Assembly (NCBI GenBank): GCA_029098085.1
Contig: JAQXNQ010000083.1
Location: forward strand, 1-8,028
Direction: 5' to 3'
DNA length: 8,028 bases
Origin: Oscillospiraceae bacterium
GTDB taxonomy: Bacteria; Bacillota; Clostridia; Oscillospirales; Ruminococcaceae
In this document: piece after piece, positions 1 through 5,969 of the stretch
Numbering within the stretch: the first letter of the stretch is position 1
Layout: each line of letters opens with the position of its first letter
Position numbers and translations under genes: made by a program
Notes under the pieces: generated by a model
Database searches by the model: none
What the model was told of the DNA's origin: nothing
The model's input: the letters and a program-made list of their open reading frames with translations, nothing else

Positions 1-27
1 AAAGCGGCCAAAACCGCAGATTTTTGA
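1..27 (+). CDS. Possible 3' tail of an upstream gene (partial)
   Basis: Frame 1 reads eight codons (KAAKTADF) and then a TGA at 25-27. This would be the C-terminus of a gene lying mostly outside the window, 16 bases before the esterase start. That spacing would fit an operon. The reading is too short to identify a family. The esterase frame is also open to the window edge, so this tail is only one possibility. Confidence 0.22.
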   Translation, partial: KAAKTADF

Positions 28-43
28 CGAGAGGATGTTTTCT

Positions 44-691
44 ATGCTGTTTGAAAAGAATGATAAGCTGGTCTTCATCGGCGACTCCATTACCGACTAC
101 GAGCGGGCCCGTCCGGTGGGCGAGGGCCTGTTCGGCGCCATTGGACAGAGCTATGTGGGCATCGTGGAGGGTCTGCTGGCGGCCTCCGAGCCGGACGCGC
201 ACATCCGGGTGGTCAACATGGGCACCGGCGGCAATACTGTGCTGGATCTGAAGGAGCGCTGGGAGACCGACGCCATTGGCCTGCATCCCGACTGGCTGGC
301 CATCTACATCGGCATCAACGACGTCTGGCGGCAGTTTGACTCCCCCCTGCAGACCGAGCAGCATGTCTCTCCTGAGGTCTTCGAGGCAACCTACCGGCAG
401 CTGATCGAATCCATTCTCCCCTCCCTCAAGGGGCTGATCCTCATGACCCCTCATTTCCTCGAACCCAACCGGCAGGATCCCATGCGGATCCGGATGGATC
501 AGTACGGAGAGATCGTCAAAAAGCTGGCCAAAGAGTACGGCGCGGTGCTGGTGGATACCCAGCAGGCCTTTGACGATTTTCTGCAGTACAACCACCCCAT
601 GGTCATCAACTGGGACCGGATCCATCCCAACGTGATGGGCCACTGCATCCTGGCCAAAGCTTTCCTGAAGGCTGTGGGCTATCAGTGGTGA
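44..691 (+). CDS. SGNH/GDSL-family hydrolase (probable carbohydrate or lipid esterase)
   Basis: This is a 215-residue cytoplasmic esterase of the SGNH/GDSL superfamily, which removes acyl or acetyl groups from sugars or lipids. Numbering from the ATG at 44, block I is IGDSIT with nucleophile Ser15. The block II glycine is in NMGTGGN around Gly60. Block III is IGIND with Asn92. Block V is DRIHPN with Asp191 and His194, so the Ser-Asp-His triad and both oxyanion residues are present. Length is normal for a single-domain member. No signal peptide or membrane segment is visible, so the substrate is probably intracellular. The ATG at 35 directly abuts the GAGAGG at 29-34, while the ATG at 44 lies 9 bases after it, so 44 is preferred. 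A strong hairpin follows the gene. The fold and family are clear, but the substrate is not; acetyl-sugar deacetylation is only a guess. Confidence 0.9.
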   Translation: MLFEKNDKLVFIGDSITDYERARPVGEGLFGAIGQSYVGIVEGLLAASEPDAHIRVVNMGTGGNTVLDLKERWETDAIGLHPDWLAIYIGINDVWRQFDSPLQTEQHVSPEVFEATYRQLIESILPSLKGLILMTPHFLEPNRQDPMRIRMDQYGEIVKKLAKEYGAVLVDTQQAFDDFLQYNHPMVINWDRIHPNVMGHCILAKAFLKAVGYQW

Positions 692-726
692 GTCTTAAAA
701 GCTGATTCTTTCAGAACGCTGCTGTT

Positions 727-767
727 AAGCGCAGGGCGGGACGACGTTCGTTCCGCCCTGCGCTTTT
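727..767 (+). terminator. Rho-independent terminator after the SGNH hydrolase
   Basis: A long GC-rich hairpin runs from 727 to 765, with arms 727-744 and 748-765 around a three-base loop. T764-T767 forms a short U-tract. The stem is unbroken apart from one G-T pair. It separates the esterase from the AT-rich promoter region of the GGDEF/EAL gene. Confidence 0.88.
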
Positions 768-816
768 GTGTAAATGTAAACAATTTGTAAATTATCGCGC
801 ATTTTATAATGATTCC

Positions 817-845
817 TGCTTTTTCGTGCAGAAGTCTGCTATAAT
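817..845 (+). promoter_or_regulatory. Candidate extended -10 promoter of the GGDEF/EAL gene
   Basis: TGCTATAAT at 837-845 is a perfect extended -10 element in a markedly AT-rich stretch. The matching -35 position (817-822, TGCTTT) is poor, which extended -10 promoters tolerate. A second TATAAT at 805-810 has TTGTAA at 785-790, but only 14 bases separate them, so it is the weaker candidate. Initiation near 852 would give a leader of about 60 bases. Confidence 0.55.
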
Positions 846-913
846 CATGACTAGTAACATAATGCCTTATCAAATCTAATTATTCAATAATATGTAACCA
901 CAAGGAGGCAGCC

Positions 914-2887
914 ATGTACGCACTGACCTGTCTGCCGGAAGTTATTGCCTGCCTGTTCTTTATTATTCTCCTGATTTTTTCCACAGGGGGGCAAAGCAGC
1001 CGAACCGTGCGAACCCGGATTTTTGTCTTTACCCTCATCTGCTCGCTCTGCGTGACCCTGCTGAATCTGGGCTGCATCTGGTGCGATGTTCACCCGCAGC
1101 TCCATTCCCCGGAAACCGCAAAGCTGATCAACGACCTGTTTTTCATTCTCCTGCCGCTGATGCCCTTTTCTCTGACGCTGTATGGTCTGCTGGTCATTTA
1201 TGAGCGCAGCACCAACCGCAGCAGCATTCTGAAACGGCATCTGATTACCATGACGGTGGTCTGTTTTCTTCACCTGGTGATGATTCTGGCCAACCGGGAC
1301 CGTCATTTTCTGTATTTCATTGATGAGGCCGGCATTTATCACCGGGGCCCGCTGATCAGCCTGACCTATCTGCACTTCCTGTTCTGCCTGCTGCAGTCGG
1401 TATGCGCCTTCCTGCCGCAGCGCCATCAGATGGACCCGTATACCTGCCGGGTGCTGCAGGTGGTGCCGCTGTTGTCTGGCGGCATTGTGCTGATCCATTT
1501 CTGTTTTCCTCAGCTGCAGCTCAACGGAACCGCCATGGCCGCAGCAACGCTGGTCGTATTCGGAAACTTCCAGAATCAGCGGGTCAGCACGGATCAGCTC
1601 ACCGGCCTGTTCTCCCGGGATCTGTTTTATCAGGAGACCGCACAGCTGTTCGCGCGAAAACAGTCCTTCCGCATCGTAGCGGTCAAGCTGCTGGACTTCA
1701 AAGCCGTCAACCGCCGCCACGGACAGCTGGCAGGCGACGAATTTCTCAAGGTCATTGCCAGCCGCCTCCAGGAGCTGGACAAGACTGCCTTCTGCTACCG
1801 GTTCAGCGGCGTTCAGTTCGTCCTGATCACCCGGCTGGAGGGGGACCTCTGCCAGCAGCTTCTCCGGAATATCCGCGCGCTGTTTTCACAGCCGCTGGAA
1901 GCAGCCGGTATCCGCTGCTCCATTGCAGCGGCCATGGCGAATATCAGTTGTCCCGGAATGGCGCCGGACGTCAACACCCTGACCGAAGCGCTGGAGTATG
2001 CGGTCAGTCTTTCGGCTGCAGAGGGAAAACCGGTACAGTTCGACCGGAACGTACAGCAGATGTGGCAGCGCCGGGAGCATCTGATCCGGCTGCTGCGCCG
2101 TGCACTGAAGGAAAAAGCCTTCTATCTGGAATTTCAGCCCATCCGGGACTGTCTGCTGGATCGTTTTTGCTCGGCAGAGGTGCTGCTGCGACTGCGGGAC
2201 GAGGACGGCACGCCGGTTTCTCCCGGTGAGTTTATCCCCATCGCCGAACAGACCGGCCTGATCGCCGACATCAGCTGGCAGGTGCTGGAAATGACCTGTC
2301 GGTTTCTTTCCTGTCACCGGCAGCCCTGGTCCCTGCCCCTTTCGGTCAATGTCCCCATTCAGCAGCTGCTGGAGCCGGACGCTGCCGGACGAATTCTGCG
2401 GACCCTCCAGCAATACCGGATCCAGCCGGAACAGATTTGTCTGGAAATCACCGAGCGCACCTTCTCCTCCGACCATGAAGGAGTGCTGGGAACGATGCAG
2501 ATTCTGCGCCAGAGCGGCATCAGCTTCCACCTGGACGACTTCGGCACCGGGTATTCCAACCTCGCCACCGTCTTTTCCATGCCCTTCAGCTGCGTCAAGC
2601 TGGACAAGAGCCTGGTGGACTCTCTGGCCCAGAATCGGAATACCCGCCTGATGATCCGCAGTCTGGTCCGCAGCTTCGGACAGATCGGTACAGAGCTGGT
2701 GGCAGAGGGCGTCGAAACCCCGGAGCAGGCCAGACTGGTTCAGGAAATCGGCATTCGCCGGATTCAGGGCTTCTGCTACGCCCGTCCTCTCGGAGAAAAG
2801 GATTTTACCCGCCTGATAGAGCTTCAGAGCAACGGCTGCATGCCAGAGGGCAACAGCCGCGTTCCGAACATCATCCCGGCAGGATGA
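914..2887 (+). CDS. Membrane-bound GGDEF/EAL protein, probable c-di-GMP phosphodiesterase with degenerate GGDEF domain
   Basis: This 657-residue protein probably degrades cyclic di-GMP at the membrane in response to a signal sensed by its N-terminal part. About seven hydrophobic segments lie at roughly residues 4-23, 34-56, 71-96, 107-125, 146-167, 180-199 and 203-219. A GGDEF domain starts at DQLTGL (227-232). It looks catalytically dead: the active-site loop is SGVQF (298-302) instead of GGDEF, and the metal-binding DxD is replaced by KLL (258-260). The EAL domain (about 390-640) keeps the key residues: Glu422 in an EVL variant of the EAL motif, Asn479, Glu511, Asp541-Asp542 in DDFGTGYS, Lys562, Glu598 in AEGVE, and Gln618 in QGF. 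A start at 914 is supported by AAGGAGG at 902-908, spaced 5 bases away. No obvious cognate target gene is adjacent. The degenerate GGDEF may bind GTP or act only structurally, which is an inference. Confidence 0.93.
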   Translation: MYALTCLPEVIACLFFIILLIFSTGGQSSRTVRTRIFVFTLICSLCVTLLNLGCIWCDVHPQLHSPETAKLINDLFFILLPLMPFSLTLYGLLVIYERSTNRSSILKRHLITMTVVCFLHLVMILANRDRHFLYFIDEAGIYHRGPLISLTYLHFLFCLLQSVCAFLPQRHQMDPYTCRVLQVVPLLSGGIVLIHFCFPQLQLNGTAMAAATLVVFGNFQNQRVSTDQLTGLFSRDLFYQETAQLFARKQSFRIVAVKLLDFKAVNRRHGQLAGDEFLKVIASRLQELDKTAFCYRFSGVQFVLITRLEGDLCQQLLRNIRALFSQPLEAAGIRCSIAAAMANISCPGMAPDVNTLTEALEYAVSLSAAEGKPVQFDRNVQQMWQRREHLIRLLRRALKEKAFYLEFQPIRDCLLDRFCSAEVLLRLRDEDGTPVSPGEFIPIAEQTGLIADISWQVLEMTCRFLSCHRQPWSLPLSVNVPIQQLLEPDAAGRILRTLQQYRIQPEQICLEITERTFSSDHEGVLGTMQILRQSGISFHLDDFGTGYSNLATVFSMPFSCVKLDKSLVDSLAQNRNTRLMIRSLVRSFGQIGTELVAEGVETPEQARLVQEIGIRRIQGFCYARPLGEKDFTRLIELQSNGCMPEGNSRVPNIIPAG

Positions 2888-2895
2888 AAACTGCG

Positions 2896-2922
2896 CAGCC
2901 CCGTCCGCATCGGACGGGGCTG
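2896..2922. terminator. GC-rich hairpin after the GGDEF/EAL gene
   Basis: A perfect 12-bp stem with a three-base loop begins nine bases after the stop codon (arms 2896-2907 and 2911-2922). The position suits a terminator, but no U-tract follows on the plus strand. On the minus strand a short T-run follows (complement of 2887-2890). It may be a weak, bidirectional or RNA-stabilising hairpin. Confidence 0.5.
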
Positions 2923-2959
2923 TCGATAAAGTGTGCAGAAAGGGCAGCGCATAACACGC

Positions 2960-2983
2960 AGTGAATAGTTAAAAGTGAAGAGT
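2960..2983. repeat. Short imperfect direct repeat
   Basis: AGTGAATAGT (2960-2969) is repeated as AGTGAAGAGT (2974-2983), with a four-base spacer. It is followed by a CTCCCTCCGGTCGCTC segment. This looks like intergenic repeat debris and not coding sequence. Copy number elsewhere in the genome cannot be seen from this window. Confidence 0.4.
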
Positions 2984-3015
2984 GGAGGAAAACCGCTCCC
3001 TCCGGTCGCTCAAAA

Positions 3016-3045
3016 GTTGACAATATCGATATGAAAAACGTCAAC
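3016..3045. repeat. Inverted repeat GTTGAC/GTCAAC enclosing a 10-bp palindrome
   Basis: GTTGAC at 3016-3021 is mirrored by GTCAAC at 3040-3045, and the palindrome ATATCGATAT lies between them at 3023-3032. TTGACA at 3017-3022 is a perfect -35 hexamer, but no good -10 hexamer sits 16-18 bases downstream. It could be a protein-binding site or relic, with no direct support for either. Confidence 0.3.
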
Positions 3046-3079
3046 ATAAGCGCAAAATCTACGGGTTCTGTCAATGTTT

Positions 3080-3259
3080 AAGGGGCGCAGCCCCCTTGTA
3101 AATGATTCATGTAAAAAAGGTGCGCCCCCGCGCAAGAACGCTTGTGTTCTTGCAGCTTTCCCCTTCAGGGAAAAGCGAAGTCACTACGATTCACACACTG
3201 TTGATTCAAAGGTATCTTTTTCGACAGTCTGAGTGCCCGTCTGTCAGACGGGCCTTTTT
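3080..3259 (+). ncRNA. Structured intergenic stretch ending in a terminator; possible small RNA or repeat element
   Basis: Several hairpins follow one another: 3080-3097 (AAGGGG/CCCCTT), 3132-3153 (GCAAGAAC/GTTCTTGC, perfect 8 bp), 3155-3176 (GCTTTCCC with GGGAAAAGC, one bulge), and a terminator at 3235-3259. GGGGCGCA at 3082-3089 is also perfectly complementary to TGCGCCCC at 3121-3128, so it has two mutually exclusive partners. An open frame (3102-3506) crosses the region, but it has no ribosome binding site and no recognisable protein domain in this part. A small RNA, a riboswitch-like relic or a non-autonomous repeat would all fit. I recognise no known RNA family. Confidence 0.28.
3235..3259 (+). 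terminator. Rho-independent terminator in the intergenic region
   Basis: GCCCGTCT (3235-3242) pairs perfectly with AGACGGGC (3246-3253) around a three-base loop, and five T residues follow at 3255-3259. This is a textbook intrinsic terminator on the plus strand. No convincing protein gene lies directly upstream, which hints at a non-coding transcript or a lost gene. Confidence 0.8.
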
Positions 3260-3284
3260 CATACACAGCTTTGCAGCCAAACAT

Positions 3285-3506
3285 AATGAAATTTGCTATG
3301 ACGGGTTGGCAGTCCGATCATGCAAATGCTGTTATGGAAAGCTTTGGGGGGAGAAGGACACTTTGCAAAAACATTTCCGCTGCTGGGAGAGTGACGATCT
3401 GCATTCCGTTATTGAGCAGGCCGTCCATGGCTTCAGCTGCGGGCGACCGGTTCATAAGCTAAACGAAAAACCACCAGTCCTGTTCAGAACAGAACTGGTG
3501 GCATAG
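3285..3506 (+). pseudogene. Possible decayed C-terminal remnant of an IS3-type transposase
   Basis: IS3-family transposases carry a conserved CYDNAVMESF block around the catalytic Glu. Here NEICYD is encoded at 3285-3302 in one frame and NAVMESF at 3325-3345 in another, separated by 22 bases. The downstream reading (WESDDLHSVIEQ, then HKLNEKPPVLFRT) faintly resembles the end of such transposases. No ribosome binding site, terminal repeats or target duplication are visible. The match is short and may be chance; at most this is a heavily eroded fragment. The last 36 bases overlap a terminator hairpin. Apart from this, 3260-3470 shows nothing recognisable on either strand. Confidence 0.25.
3466..3501 (-). 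terminator. Terminator of the minus-strand glycosidase-like gene
   Basis: Arms CCACCAGT (3471-3478) and ACTGGTGG (3494-3501) pair perfectly, and an inner CTGTT/AACAG helix extends the stem past one mismatch. On the minus strand five U residues follow (complement of 3466-3470). It lies about 50 bases after the stop codon of the minus-strand gene. Confidence 0.85.
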
Positions 3507-3554
3507 GAAATTTTGCGTCTGCCAACGATTGACTGCTTCAAAATAGCCGGGCGG

Positions 3555-4610
3555 TTATTTCATATACTTCCTGCGGTTTTCGGCCAGAATCCGATCCCGC
3601 TCCATCTCACGGATGCGGCGGAAAGCCTCACAGGTGCGGGCCCAGGCCAGAGGGGCGTTTTCAGCGGCGTAATCGTTGGAAATGCCGCCGTAATAGCTCC
3701 AGGACAGGATGGTTCGGGCGCCGGCGTCATAGGCGGCCTCAGCAGCCTGGATAATGTCTTCCTCCATGCCGCGGGGATTGGCCCAGCTCTGGATCCAGAT
3801 ATTGTGATCCTTCTGGAACTGCCCGGCGATCCGCAGGTTCTCCCGTGTTCCCTCATAGACATACTGGTACACGCTCAGCTCCGGGTTTGTCTTCTTTGCC
3901 CCCACCCAGTAGGGGTCAGAGCCAATGTTGTCCATATGCGGCAGACTGCAGATCCGGTCCACCACCTCCAGGCTCATGCCGTAGGTGCCCAGCATGACGC
4001 AGACCACGTTCTTCATCCCCCTGGAAGCGCTGTACCCGGTCACATCCCGGAAAAAGTCCACAATGGAGTCGGTGCCGAAGGAATCCACCTCCGGGTCGGC
4101 ATATTCCGGCATGGGACGGCCATACCGCTCTTCGAACAGCTTCCTGCAGCGGGGACAGGCACAGCTGTAAACCGTTTTTCCATCCACGATTTTGGAAAGC
4201 ATATGAGGCTCATCCCAGAAGATGGTGCTGACGCCCAGATACTGGACGGCATCAATCCATTCCCGGATAAACCTGCGGAAATCCGGGCTGTTATAGCAGA
4301 CATGAACCGGATCCATCGTTCCGTCGGACAGGATCATATGGCTGTCCGGATAATAAGCGAGGAAATGGGACACTTCACCGGGAGGCCCGCCCAGCCCCCA
4401 GCAGTCGATCCAGCTTTCCAGACCGGCCTCCGCAGAAATGGAGACCATATCCCGCACGACTTCCTTGTGACGGGTCCAGTCTGTATGGGAAAACATATGC
4501 AGCACCAGATCCATGCCGCCCAGAGCCATTTCCCTCAGGTCATGCTCTGCATGGTGCAGCATCCGGTTGCCGTGATAAGCAGCGCCCAACCGCAGCGGCT
4601 TTTTCTCCAC
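3555..4610 (-). CDS. TIM-barrel glycoside-hydrolase-like protein with a CxCxxC cysteine cluster
   Basis: This 351-residue cytoplasmic protein looks like a (beta/alpha)8-barrel of the uncharacterised glycoside-hydrolase-like type. Strand-like segments recur in order: MDLVLHMF (33-40), LESWIDCWG (64-72), TIFWDEPH (129-136), NVVCVML (201-207), DNIGSDPYW (227-235), IWIQSW (271-276) and ILSWSYYGG (301-309). Glu134 in FWDEPH, at the end of the fourth strand, is the best candidate catalytic acid. The usual clan-A second Glu on strand 7 is not evident (Gln274 there), so Asp232 or another residue may serve. CACPRC (150-155) resembles the cysteine motif seen in some glycosidase-like proteins. No signal peptide is visible. 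The start is GTG at 4610, with AGGAGG eight bases upstream. A 390-residue antisense frame covers the same DNA but has no domain or ribosome binding site. Substrate and activity are unknown; it could also be a non-catalytic relative. Confidence 0.8.
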   Translation of the reverse strand: MEKKPLRLGAAYHGNRMLHHAEHDLREMALGGMDLVLHMFSHTDWTRHKEVVRDMVSISAEAGLESWIDCWGLGGPPGEVSHFLAYYPDSHMILSDGTMDPVHVCYNSPDFRRFIREWIDAVQYLGVSTIFWDEPHMLSKIVDGKTVYSCACPRCRKLFEERYGRPMPEYADPEVDSFGTDSIVDFFRDVTGYSASRGMKNVVCVMLGTYGMSLEVVDRICSLPHMDNIGSDPYWVGAKKTNPELSVYQYVYEGTRENLRIAGQFQKDHNIWIQSWANPRGMEEDIIQAAEAAYDAGARTILSWSYYGGISNDYAAENAPLAWARTCEAFRRIREMERDRILAENRRKYMK

Positions 4611-4641
4611 CGTGCACTCCTCCTTTTGGATACTTTATATT

Positions 4642-4670
4642 ATTATAGCAGTTCAGCGAAGAAGGCACAA
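4642..4670 (-). promoter_or_regulatory. Promoter of the glycosidase-like gene
   Basis: On the minus strand, TTGTGC (complement of 4665-4670) is followed after 17 bases by TATAAT (complement of 4642-4647), which is preceded by TGC to form an extended -10. The start would fall near 4635, leaving a short leader containing AAGGAGG. Confidence 0.7.
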
Positions 4671-4674
4671 TGGG

Positions 4675-4684
4675 CAAACGTTTG
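4675..4684. promoter_or_regulatory. LacI-family-like operator palindrome
   Basis: CAAACGTTTG is a perfect 10-bp palindrome with the central CG typical of LacI/CcpA-family operators. It lies four bases upstream of the minus-strand -35. It matches a catabolite-responsive element only partially. Carbohydrate control of the glycosidase-like gene is the natural inference, though the responsible regulator is not in this window. Confidence 0.45.
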
Positions 4685-4727
4685 AAAAAGTCTTCATTTT
4701 GTTTGACGGCTTACCCACGCGCTATTG

Positions 4728-4762
4728 CAACTGAAGATAACGGAAATTGTCATCTGTAGTTG
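4728..4762. promoter_or_regulatory. Imperfect inverted repeat, candidate operator of the XRE-AbrB operon
   Basis: A dyad centred on 4745 matches at 11 of 17 positions per half, including CAACT/AGTTG at the outer ends and AGAT/ATCT further in. It sits just upstream of the XRE-AbrB promoter and within the divergent intergenic region. Autoregulation by the XRE-AbrB protein is an inference from position. Confidence 0.4.
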
Positions 4763-4783
4763 GTGGCCTGCTCCCGGAAATAC

Positions 4784-4792
4784 TGATATAAT
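4784..4792 (+). promoter_or_regulatory. Extended -10 promoter of the XRE-AbrB/ABC operon
   Basis: TGATATAAT is a perfect extended -10 element. The -35 position 17 bases upstream (TGGCCT at 4764) is weak, which suggests activator dependence or reliance on the extended -10. Initiation near 4799 gives a leader of only about 18 bases containing the AGGGGG ribosome binding site. Confidence 0.65.
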
Positions 4793-4816
4793 AAGGGAAA
4801 AGGGGGTTTGAAAAAC

Positions 4817-5254
4817 ATGATTGCTCAGAATCTTGCGCTGCTGCGGCAGCGGTTCCGCTACAGTCAGGAGGAGGTCGCCGGACGGATCGGCGTTTCCCGG
4901 CAGGCGGTGGCCAAATGGGAGAACGGGGACTCCATCCCCGACCTGATCAACTGTCAGGCGCTGGCAGAGCTGTACGGCGTGACACTGGATCAGCTGGTCA
5001 ATCCCACCGGCCCCAACGCTTCGCCCGCTCCCCGGGGAAAGCACCTCTTCGGACAGGTTCGGGTGGGCGAACGGGGGCAGATCGTCATTCCCAAAAAGGC
5101 CCGGGAGATTTTCGGCATCCATCCCGGAGACAGTCTGGTGGTGCTGGGAGATGAAGGTCAGGGTCTCGCCCTGATGAAAAGCGATGAGCTGATGGGGTTT
5201 CTGAGTGCCGTACTGGAGCTGACGGGAAAGGAGGAGAGCGATGAAAGCAATTGA
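4817..5254 (+). CDS. XRE-family HTH / AbrB (SpoVT) fusion transcriptional regulator
   Basis: This 145-residue DNA-binding protein combines two families. Residues 5-60 form a Cro/C1-type helix-turn-helix (YSQEEVAGRIGVSRQAVAKW, then ALAELYGVTLDQLV). Residues about 79-125 form an AbrB/MazE-type swapped-hairpin domain (GERGQIVIPKKAREIFGI, then PGDSLVVL). Both halves could contact DNA, and AbrB domains also dimerise. The ATG at 4817 is preferred over the TTG at 4808 because AGGGGG at 4801-4806 is 10 bases from the former and one base from the latter. It is first in an operon and overlaps the ABC ATPase gene by 14 bases, so the two are probably translationally coupled. The likely role is local control of the downstream transporter and of its own promoter. 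The ligand or signal is not evident. Confidence 0.9.
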   Translation: MIAQNLALLRQRFRYSQEEVAGRIGVSRQAVAKWENGDSIPDLINCQALAELYGVTLDQLVNPTGPNASPAPRGKHLFGQVRVGERGQIVIPKKAREIFGIHPGDSLVVLGDEGQGLALMKSDELMGFLSAVLELTGKEESDESN

Positions 5255-5969
5255 AACGCTGCACCTGACCCGAACCTACGGTGCCAAACGGGCGGTGGAC
5301 GACCTTTCCCTGTCCGTGGAGCAGGGAGAATTCTTCTCTCTGCTGGGTGTCAACGGTGCCGGCAAAACCACGGCCATCCGAATGCTCTGCGGACTGACAA
5401 GGCCCACCTCGGGAGACGCCCTGCTGCTGGGAAGGAGCATTGTCCGCCAGTCCCGGGAGGCCCGGGCGCTGCTGGCAGTTTCGCCCCAGGAAACGGCGGT
5501 GGCGCCGGCTCTCACCGTTCGGGAAAACCTGATGCTCATGGCCCGGATGGCCGGATGCTCCGCAGCAGAAGCCGAAAGGCGCTCTGCCGGACTGCTCGAG
5601 CAGCTGCGCCTGTCTGACGAGCAGAATCAGCGGGCGGGACGTCTGTCCGGCGGCACCATGCGGCGGCTGAGCATTGCCATGGCGCTGGTGAGTAATCCCA
5701 GCATTCTGTTTCTGGACGAGCCCACCCTGGGGCTGGATGTGTTGGCCCGCCGGGAACTCTGGAAGCTGCTCCGGCAGCTGAAGGGCAGCATTACCATTGT
5801 TCTGACCACCCATTATCTGGAGGAGGCCGAGGCCCTGTCCGACCGGATCGCCATCCTGTCTCAGGGGCGGCTGCGGGCCTGCGGCAGTCCGGAGGAGCTT
5901 TGCAGCCAGGCGGGCGTTTCCAGCTTTGAAGACGCCTTCATTGCCCTTGCGGAAGGAGAATGCTTATGA
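5241..5969 (+). CDS. ABC transporter ATP-binding protein (ABC-2 / drug-resistance-type exporter)
   Basis: This 242-residue ATPase powers the adjacent permease. All nucleotide-binding motifs are intact: Walker A GVNGAGKTT (36-44), Q-loop Gln83, signature LSGGT (135-139), Walker B ILFLDE (155-160), D-loop GLD (164-166) and switch His191. The sequence is of the DrrA/NodI/CcmA class that pairs with ABC-2 permeases, and the length is normal with only a short C-terminal tail. AAAGGAGG at 5227-5234, inside the previous gene, is 6 bases from the ATG. The stop overlaps the permease start as ATGA. The three-gene operon (regulator, ATPase, permease) suggests an inducible exporter of a toxic compound, antibiotic or lipid. 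The substrate cannot be deduced. Confidence 0.95.
   Translation: MKAIETLHLTRTYGAKRAVDDLSLSVEQGEFFSLLGVNGAGKTTAIRMLCGLTRPTSGDALLLGRSIVRQSREARALLAVSPQETAVAPALTVRENLMLMARMAGCSAAEAERRSAGLLEQLRLSDEQNQRAGRLSGGTMRRLSIAMALVSNPSILFLDEPTLGLDVLARRELWKLLRQLKGSITIVLTTHYLEEAEALSDRIAILSQGRLRACGSPEELCSQAGVSSFEDAFIALAEGECL

Noticed and set aside
1..25. GCGG/CCGC hairpin followed by TTTTT as a terminator of the upstream gene
   Set aside because: The stem is only four base pairs with a six-base loop, too weak to call.
884..1720. A 278-codon minus-strand open frame opposite the GGDEF/EAL gene
   Set aside because: It has biased antisense composition, no start signals, and full overlap with the membrane and GGDEF coding region.
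1733..1744. GDEF residues at 274-277 of the GGDEF/EAL protein, which look like an intact GGDEF motif
   Set aside because: These belong to the upstream conserved GHxxGDxxL segment. The true active-site loop is about 25 residues later and reads SGVQF.
3102..3284. N-terminal part of a 134-codon open frame as a real small protein
   Set aside because: There is no ribosome binding site, the translation has no recognisable domain, and the frame crosses several hairpins and an intrinsic terminator.
3513..4685. A 390-codon plus-strand open frame, longer than the minus-strand gene it overlaps
   Set aside because: It has no ribosome binding site or recognisable domain. The minus strand has a promoter, AGGAGG, barrel-like motifs and a terminator, so the plus frame is an antisense shadow of GC-rich coding DNA.
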